From NCBI GenBank assembly GCA_965371965.1, contig CBDVAM010000115.1, forward strand, positions 1 through 11,214: a DNA stretch of 11,214 nt, read 5' to 3'. A program made the translations under genes and the position numbers. This DNA comes from S146-42 sp965371965 (GTDB lineage: Bacteria; Planctomycetota; Phycisphaerae; Phycisphaerales; UBA1924). The notes beneath the pieces were generated by a model. The model worked only from the letters and a program-made list of their open reading frames with translations. It was not told the DNA's origin and did not search any database. Position 1 is the stretch's first letter; each line of letters begins with the position of its first letter. This document shows, in pieces, positions 7,463 through 11,214 of this stretch.

Positions 7463-8440
7463 ATGAGCACAGAAGCCCTCAGCAGTCATTCGGCTCGGGA
7501 CCGGTCTGTGTTTCAGACCGACCTCGGAGCCCCCAACCCAACCCGCGGCAAGGTCCGGGATCTGTACGACCTCTCGCCCGACGCGATCGGCTCGCGCAAG
7601 CTCCTCATCGCCACCGACCGGATCTCGGTCTTTGACGTCGTCCTGGCGACGCCCATCCCCTCTAAGGGCAGCATCCTGACCGAGATCGCCGCGTTCTGGC
7701 TCCGCTGGATCGAGGCCCGCGGGCTGTGCAAGACCCACCTGCTCTCGACCGACGCCGACGAGCTGCCCGATGCGCTCTTTACGGCCAACACCACGCGCGA
7801 CGACCTGCGCGGGCGGATCATGATCACCCGAGCCTGCCGGGTCCTGCCGATCGAGTTCGTCGTCAGGGGATACATCGAGGGCTCGGGCTGGAAGGACTAC
7901 CAGAACACGGGCGCGATCTGCGGCATCGACCTGCCCAAGGGCCTGCGCCGATGCGACCGTCTGCCCGAGCCGATCTTCACCCCCGCGACCAAGGCCGAGC
8001 AGGGCGAGCACGACGAGAATATCAGCTTCGACCAGGCGTGCGAGGTCGTGGGCAAGCCGACGATGGCCAGGCTCGCCGAGCTGTCGATGACTATCTACGC
8101 CGAGGCCCGCGAGCACGCCCAGCAGCGCGGGATCATCATCGCCGACACCAAGTTCGAGTTCGGCATCCCGTTGGATGTCAACGGCAACGACGCCAGCGAC
8201 GAGCCGATCCTGATCGATGAGGCGCTGACGCCAGATAGTTCTCGCTTCTGGCCCGCCGACGATTTCGAGCCCGGGCGAGCCCAGCGGAGCTTCGACAAGC
8301 AGTACGTCCGCGATTTTCTGCAGGGCGCGTGCGACCGTGGCGAGTGGGACAAGGCCCCGCCGGGCCCGGTGCTGCCCGACGAGGTGGTTCAGAACACGAT
8401 CGCCAAGTATCGAGAGGTCGCCGAGCGATTGACGAGTTGA
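7463..8440 (+). CDS. purC: Phosphoribosylaminoimidazole-succinocarboxamide synthase (SAICAR synthetase)
   Basis: A 325-residue enzyme of de novo purine synthesis that joins CAIR and aspartate, using ATP, to give SAICAR in the cytoplasm. Recognisable segments are GKVRDLYDL (29-37, nucleotide-binding loop), ATDRISVFD (50-58), PIEFVVRGYIEGSGW (129-143, first family signature), GEHDENIS (181-188) and IIIADTKFEFG (224-234, second signature), followed by DEPILIDEALTPDSSRFW (246-263). The length matches the longer yeast-like form rather than the 240-residue E. coli form. A weak GAGGA lies about 12 bases upstream of the ATG. It is a single plus-strand gene, divergent from the GH10-like gene and convergent with the microprotein operon. 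Its TGA is the first three bases of the inverted repeat that follows. Confidence 0.97.
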   Translation: MSTEALSSHSARDRSVFQTDLGAPNPTRGKVRDLYDLSPDAIGSRKLLIATDRISVFDVVLATPIPSKGSILTEIAAFWLRWIEARGLCKTHLLSTDADELPDALFTANTTRDDLRGRIMITRACRVLPIEFVVRGYIEGSGWKDYQNTGAICGIDLPKGLRRCDRLPEPIFTPATKAEQGEHDENISFDQACEVVGKPTMARLAELSMTIYAEAREHAQQRGIIIADTKFEFGIPLDVNGNDASDEPILIDEALTPDSSRFWPADDFEPGRAQRSFDKQYVRDFLQGACDRGEWDKAPPGPVLPDEVVQNTIAKYREVAERLTS

Positions 8441-8548
8441 GGAAGAGCGAAAAGCGAAAAACGAAAATCAGCAAACTCGGATCGCGTGACGGAGAACTGC
8501 CCGTTTCGCAAGTCCTGATTTTCGCTTTTCGCTCTTCGCTTTTCCTCA
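8438..8548. repeat. Long imperfect inverted repeat between convergent genes
   Basis: Left arm 8438-8470 and right arm 8516-8548 are inverted copies of 33 bases with 30 matches, separated by a 45-base loop. Each arm contains about three tandem 7-base units of the form GCGAAAA (left arm 8447-8453, 8454-8460 and ACGAAAA at 8461-8467). The first three bases of each arm, read outward-in, are TGA and form the stop codons of purC and of the minus-strand microprotein gene. The arms are much more A+T-rich than the genes around them. As RNA the element would form a long stem and could stop transcription from both sides. Its composition and edges also fit a small dispersed repeat inserted between the genes. 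No target-site duplication was seen. Confidence 0.85.
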
Positions 8549-8824
8549 CACACTGATCCCGTGACGCTCCAGCACGTCGCCGATCGACTCGCGGATGGTC
8601 TTGGGGCCGCCGGCACGCAGGATTCGCTCGGCTTCGACCGGTGTGATCGAGCCCTCGGCGACGTACGCCGCCACCTCGCGACGTGATTCCTCGCGTTGGC
8701 GTGTCTCGCTCACCTTGCGCCACGCGTTGACGACCATCCCTGTGATCACGGTCACCATGATCGAACCAAAGACGATCGCGACGACCGCGATCCACTGTTC
8801 GGTTTGCACGATACCGCCCGCCAT
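8546..8824 (-). CDS. Single-membrane-segment microprotein with SHOCT-like C-terminus (copy A)
   Basis: A 92-residue protein, the last of four tandem paralogues. Residues 11-34 (WIAVVAIVFGSIMVTVITGM onward) form one membrane helix, followed by a basic linker and the shared motif EVAAYVAEGSITPVEAERIL (50-69). The motif resembles the short C-terminal SHOCT-type helical hairpin also found at the start of YvlB/LiaF-like proteins. Unlike its siblings it has a further 20-residue tail after the motif, running to the stop codon inside the inverted repeat. The reading frame extends upstream to 9007, but AAGGAGGG six bases before this ATG fixes the start. Copy B ends 20 bases upstream. Function is unknown; an oligomerising membrane or stress-related role is only a guess from the SHOCT resemblance. 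Confidence 0.8.
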   Translation of the reverse strand: MAGGIVQTEQWIAVVAIVFGSIMVTVITGMVVNAWRKVSETRQREESRREVAAYVAEGSITPVEAERILRAGGPKTIRESIGDVLERHGISV

Positions 8825-8830
8825 CGCAAG

Positions 8831-8838
8831 CCCTCCTT
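8831..8838 (-). promoter_or_regulatory. Ribosome binding site deciding the start of copy A
   Basis: AAGGAGGG on the minus strand lies six bases before ATG 8822-8824. It is the strongest Shine-Dalgarno sequence in the microprotein operon. It rules against the longer in-frame start near 9007, which would overlap most of copy B. Confidence 0.75.
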
Positions 8839-8844
8839 CGCCTC

Positions 8845-9090
8845 TCAGCCGCAGCCCCGCTCCCACTTCGCACGCCCGGCCTTGAGAAGACGCTCGGCGT
8901 CCTCGGGCGTCATGGAGCCCTCGGCGACATACGCCGCCAGCTCGCGCCGTGATTCTTCCTGAGCGCGAGAGCGGGCGATGCCCCTCAGCGATCCGAACAC
9001 GATCCACAGCGCGCCCAGAGCCATGCCGCCACCAACCGCGATCAGTTTGATCAGCTCATCCGCACCCATGCTCGTCAGGGTCGCCACCAT
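8845..9090 (-). CDS. Single-membrane-segment microprotein with SHOCT-like C-terminus (copy B)
   Basis: An 81-residue paralogue with a membrane helix at about 13-34 (LIKLIAVGGGMALGALWIVF), a linker rich in Arg/Gln/Glu, and the shared motif ELAAYVAEGSMTPEDAERLL (50-69). It ends in a short tail that is basic except for a terminal CG-rich piece. AGGAG lies seven bases upstream of the ATG at 9088-9090. A GTG immediately before it (9091-9093) is in frame but too close to the ribosome site, so ATG is preferred. The gap to copy C is 18 bases and to copy A 20 bases, so all are probably one transcript. No specific function is known. Confidence 0.8.
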   Translation of the reverse strand: MVATLTSMGADELIKLIAVGGGMALGALWIVFGSLRGIARSRAQEESRRELAAYVAEGSMTPEDAERLLKAGRAKWERGCG

Positions 9091-9108
9091 CACTCCGCTC
9101 CTCTCGAA

Positions 9109-9366
9109 TCAGTCGTCATCGACATCGCCGGCCTTCATGAGCCGCTCGCCCTCTTCGGCGGTCATCGAGCCCTCGGCGACATACGCCGCGATCTCGCGCC
9201 GCGTCTCCTCGCGCCTGCCCGCCTTTCGCGTCGAAGCGATCGTGCAGAACACGATCGCGATCACGCCAACGAACAACCCCCCGCCGATCGCCACCAATGG
9301 AATCACGTCGCCGTCAGTGATGGCAAGATACGAAGACATCGCTTGCTCCATAGTTTCCAGAGTCAT
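9109..9366 (-). CDS. Single-membrane-segment microprotein with SHOCT-like C-terminus (copy C)
   Basis: An 85-residue paralogue with a longer N-terminus: residues 1-20 precede the membrane helix at about 21-43 (VIPLVAIGGGLFVGVIAIVF). The shared motif EIAAYVAEGSMTAEEGERLM follows at 58-77, then an acidic DVDDD end. The ATG overlaps the stop of copy D in the sequence TGATG, so the two are translationally coupled; GAGGA about six bases upstream, inside the end of copy D, supports this start. An in-frame ATG five codons later is possible but less well placed. Function is unknown. Confidence 0.8.
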   Translation of the reverse strand: MTLETMEQAMSSYLAITDGDVIPLVAIGGGLFVGVIAIVFCTIASTRKAGRREETRREIAAYVAEGSMTAEEGERLMKAGDVDDD

Positions 9367-9587
9367 CAGGAGTCCTCGCCCGCTTTGAGAATCCGCTCGC
9401 CCTGCTCGGGCGTCATCGAGCCCTCGGCGATATACGCCGCGATCTCGCGTCTGGTCCGCTCGCGTCCCATCGAGCGGATCATGCCTGTGACCGTCGTGAA
9501 GACGATTGCGACGATGGCAATCGCCCCGCCGATCTCCCAGAAGAGAACCTCAGGGTCGAGTAGCTTCGCTATGACTTGTTCTTCCAT
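9366..9587 (-). CDS. Single-membrane-segment microprotein with SHOCT-like C-terminus (copy D)
   Basis: A 73-residue paralogue, the first of the four in transcription order. The membrane helix is at about 15-37 (LFWEIGGAIAIVAIVFTTVT), then a basic MIRSMGRER linker and the shared motif EIAAYIAEGSMTPEQGERIL (48-67). The frame opens further upstream with a GTG at 9609-9611, but GGAG (9596-9599) eight bases before this ATG makes 9587 the better start. It lies 54 bases after the 286-residue gene and overlaps copy C by one base. Function is unknown. Confidence 0.78.
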   Translation of the reverse strand: MEEQVIAKLLDPEVLFWEIGGAIAIVAIVFTTVTGMIRSMGRERTRREIAAYIAEGSMTPEQGERILKAGEDS

Positions 9588-9641
9588 ACGCCTGGCTCCA
9601 CGGTTACCCACGAGGTCATTGGTGATCTGGACCTCCCAGTT

Positions 9642-10502
9642 TCACCCTGTCGCGCCGTCACCGCCCAGCAGATGGGCGTACATCAGGTAGGCCCAGACCG
9701 AATAGAACTCGAACGCCCCGCCTTCGGTTCGTGTCCGCACCGTCGCCTTGCCCGATGCGCGGACGCGATCTTCGCTGAACTCCATCGGGCACACAAAGTT
9801 CCGGAACCCCTCGTCGAACATCGCCCGCGGCGCACCGCTGCGAAGACGATCGCTCAGCAGCCCCATGTTCACATGATCGGCGTAGCCCCGCTCATCGGCG
9901 AGCACGTCGAAGTTGAGCTTGTCGGCATCCAGACGCAACCTGCGTCCATCGCGAAAATACAGGTCCAGAATATCCGTCGTGCTGACCCGAGAGCTCTTGA
10001 CCTGCCCGCTGGAATACGAGTTGGCCACGCGCGCGCCGATGGCGCCGATCGACCCGCCGAGCATGTAGCCCCTCACCACGCTGTGACGCCCCTTCTCGTA
10101 GTGGCTGGAAGTCTCGCTGGACCGGAGCTTGGCCCGGATCATGCAGAAGATGTCCGAGAGCTTGAACGCCGTCCCCTCGCCCCGCCACATCTCGCAGACA
10201 TATCCGGTCCCATCGTGCATCGCCATGAGGCGTTTGATCCGCGGGGCATCGCCCGCGCCCGCCAACTCTCGACGCAGGGGAGCGAACGCCAGCACCCCCC
10301 GCCGGGAGAACTCCTCCAGCATCGTCTGGGCCATCGCCCCCTCGGTCCGCGCCAGCACCTGGGGCACACCCTTGCGGACCTTCAGCTCGGCGTCGTACGG
10401 ATCAATGGCGCACGAGGCGACCACCGCCTCCACCTGATCGTGAACCTGCGATCCCTCCGCCCATTGCAGGACGCTGACATAGGCATGGTCCAAATCGCTC
10501 AT
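9642..10502 (-). CDS. Conserved-looking protein of unknown function, lead gene of the microprotein operon
   Basis: A 286-residue protein that I do not recognise. The N-terminal part (about 20-80) has an alpha/beta pattern: DPYDAELKVRKGVPQVLAR, then an amphipathic helix, then GVLAFAPL. A Gly-rich stretch GYMLGGSIGAIGARVA (145-160) follows. Then comes a probable beta-rich domain (DILDLYFRDGRRLRLDADKL, 177-196), and the end is aromatic (FEFYSVWAYLMYAHLL). There is no signal peptide and no clear membrane segment, so it is probably cytoplasmic. The frame runs up to 10565, but that start would overlap the aat start, so ATG 10500-10502 (MSDLDHAYVSV) is preferred although its ribosome site is poor. 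It precedes four small membrane proteins in the same direction, so a soluble partner for them is a reasonable inference. Confidence 0.7.
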   Translation of the reverse strand: MSDLDHAYVSVLQWAEGSQVHDQVEAVVASCAIDPYDAELKVRKGVPQVLARTEGAMAQTMLEEFSRRGVLAFAPLRRELAGAGDAPRIKRLMAMHDGTGYVCEMWRGEGTAFKLSDIFCMIRAKLRSSETSSHYEKGRHSVVRGYMLGGSIGAIGARVANSYSSGQVKSSRVSTTDILDLYFRDGRRLRLDADKLNFDVLADERGYADHVNMGLLSDRLRSGAPRAMFDEGFRNFVCPMEFSEDRVRASGKATVRTRTEGGAFEFYSVWAYLMYAHLLGGDGATG

Positions 10503-10563
10503 TCTGATGAGTTTACCGGAAAATCCCGCCTCGCCTTGCAAACAATCGTGGGAAGAGACCCCC
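10503..10563. promoter_or_regulatory. Divergent intergenic region, unknown operon / aat
   Basis: These 61 bases separate two divergent starts and are A+T-richer than the flanking genes. On the minus strand a TTGCAA box is followed by GGTAAA with about an 18-base gap, a weak promoter-like pair for the microprotein operon. For aat only a loose GGGAAGAG ribosome site just before the ATG is visible. Confidence 0.35.
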
Positions 10564-11214
10564 ATGCGTCACCAGAACCGAGATCTCGTCGATGAACTGC
10601 TCGCGGGCTACCGCCGGGGGCTGTTTCCCATGGCCCATCCCGAGCTGGGCCTGGTCTGCCTGTGCGACGCCGACCCTCGAGGCGTGATCCCCCTGACCGC
10701 CGACGCGGGCCTGCATATCCCCAGACGCCTCGTTCGGACGATCCGCGCCGCTCGATTTACCATCACCAGCGATCAAGCGTTCGGCGAGGTCGTGCGGGCG
10801 TGTGGCGAGCCACGGGTGCCCAGCCCGGGCTCAGAATCGGTCAGCGCCGAGACGTGGATCGATGAGCGGATCGTGTACGCGTGCGAGTGCCTGTACGCCG
10901 ACGGGCACGCACACTCGATCGAGGCGTGGCTCGATGGGGAGCTGGTCGGGGGGATCTACGGCGTGACACTCGGCGGGCTGTTCTCGGGCGAGAGCATGTT
11001 CTCGACGCCAGAACTCGGCGGCACCGACGCCAGCAAGGTCTGCCTCGTCCACGCGATCCTGCACACCCGCCGGCGGGGATACACACTGTTTGACACCCAG
11101 TTTCTGAACCCCCATCTCACGCAGTTCGGGTGCTTTGAGATGGATCGGGGGGTGTACCAGGACCGGCTGGATGAGGCGGTCGCGCTGGACGTGCGGTGGG
11201 ATCGGTTCGAGCCC
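10564..11214 (+). CDS. aat: Leucyl/phenylalanyl-tRNA-protein transferase, partial at window edge
   Basis: 217 codons are open to the window end. Aat moves Leu or Phe from tRNA to the N-terminal Lys/Arg of proteins, marking them for ClpS/ClpAP (N-degron pathway), in the cytoplasm. Recognisable segments are YRRGLFPM (16-23), DPRGVIPL (37-44), ETWIDE (96-101), HAHSIEAW (115-122), LVGGIYGVTLGGLFSGESMF (127-146), ASK (156-158) and LFDTQFLNPHL (175-185). The E. coli protein is 234 residues with a longer N-terminus, so only a few C-terminal residues are missing here. The probable active-site Glu (E143) and the D-x-Q pair (D177, Q179) are kept. The FPW tryptophan is Met22, the WWSPDPR segment has lost both Trp residues (LCDADPR), and the Tyr following the TWI motif is Cys107. 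GGGAAGAG lies just upstream of the ATG. Confidence 0.92.
   Translation, partial: MRHQNRDLVDELLAGYRRGLFPMAHPELGLVCLCDADPRGVIPLTADAGLHIPRRLVRTIRAARFTITSDQAFGEVVRACGEPRVPSPGSESVSAETWIDERIVYACECLYADGHAHSIEAWLDGELVGGIYGVTLGGLFSGESMFSTPELGGTDASKVCLVHAILHTRRRGYTLFDTQFLNPHLTQFGCFEMDRGVYQDRLDEAVALDVRWDRFEP

Noticed and set aside
7253..8116. Minus-strand 287-codon ORF opposite purC
   Set aside because: purC is unmistakable on the plus strand; this frame has no recognisable domain.
8438..8548. CRISPR or insertion-sequence end
   Set aside because: There are only two inverted arms, no spacer-repeat periodicity, no transposase ORF and no target duplication.
8178..8873. Minus-strand 231-codon ORF across the inverted repeat
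   Set aside because: It runs through the inverted repeat and out of frame through microprotein A; the repeat translates as Lys/Arg/Ser-rich filler.
8825..9007. N-terminal extension of microprotein A up to 9007
   Set aside because: It would overlap most of copy B in another frame, and the strong AAGGAGGG lies just before the internal ATG at 8824.
9576..10595. Plus-strand 339-codon ORF opposite the 286-residue gene
   Set aside because: His/Arg-rich shadow. The minus frame has the more protein-like composition and the operon context.

Overview
The window is about 64% G+C, densely coding, and carries ordinary chromosomal housekeeping genes mixed with lineage-specific ones. The GH10-like protein of an unusual type, the tandem SHOCT-like membrane microproteins and the general codon style fit a planctomycete, most likely of the Phycisphaerae. 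That assignment is an inference from gene content; there is no rRNA or tRNA gene in the window to confirm it. No CRISPR array, insertion sequence with a transposase, or tRNA was seen. Nothing longer than about 155 bases lacks a gene.

Left part (about 98-7370, all minus strand, so read right to left). A gene for a GH10-like protein (5778-7370) overlaps by four bases a membrane-anchored ComEA-type helix-hairpin-helix protein (5359-5781). A possible 30-codon ORF (5280-5372) follows, then the transcription-repair coupling factor mfd (1944-5258). After a 153-base gap come phoU (1107-1790) and a PqqB-like metallo-beta-lactamase-fold lipoprotein (98-1069). The GH10-like protein keeps the family skeleton but appears to lack both catalytic glutamates.

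Middle. purC (7463-8440, plus strand) diverges from the GH10-like gene across a 92-base intergenic region. It converges on the next minus-strand operon at a long imperfect inverted repeat (8438-8548) that contains the stop codons of both flanking genes.

Right part. A minus-strand operon, transcribed from about 10502 down to 8546, holds a 286-residue protein of unknown function followed by four tandem paralogues (73-92 residues). Each paralogue has one membrane segment and a short conserved C-terminal helical motif of SHOCT type. Divergent from it, at the right edge, is aat (10564 to the end, plus strand), the leucyl/phenylalanyl-tRNA-protein transferase of the N-degron pathway. It is cut by the window only a few residues short of its expected end.

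The most unusual items are the four-copy microprotein array with its lead gene, the inverted-repeat element between convergent genes, the apparently inactive GH10-like protein, and an in-frame short ORF separated from mfd by a single TGA.
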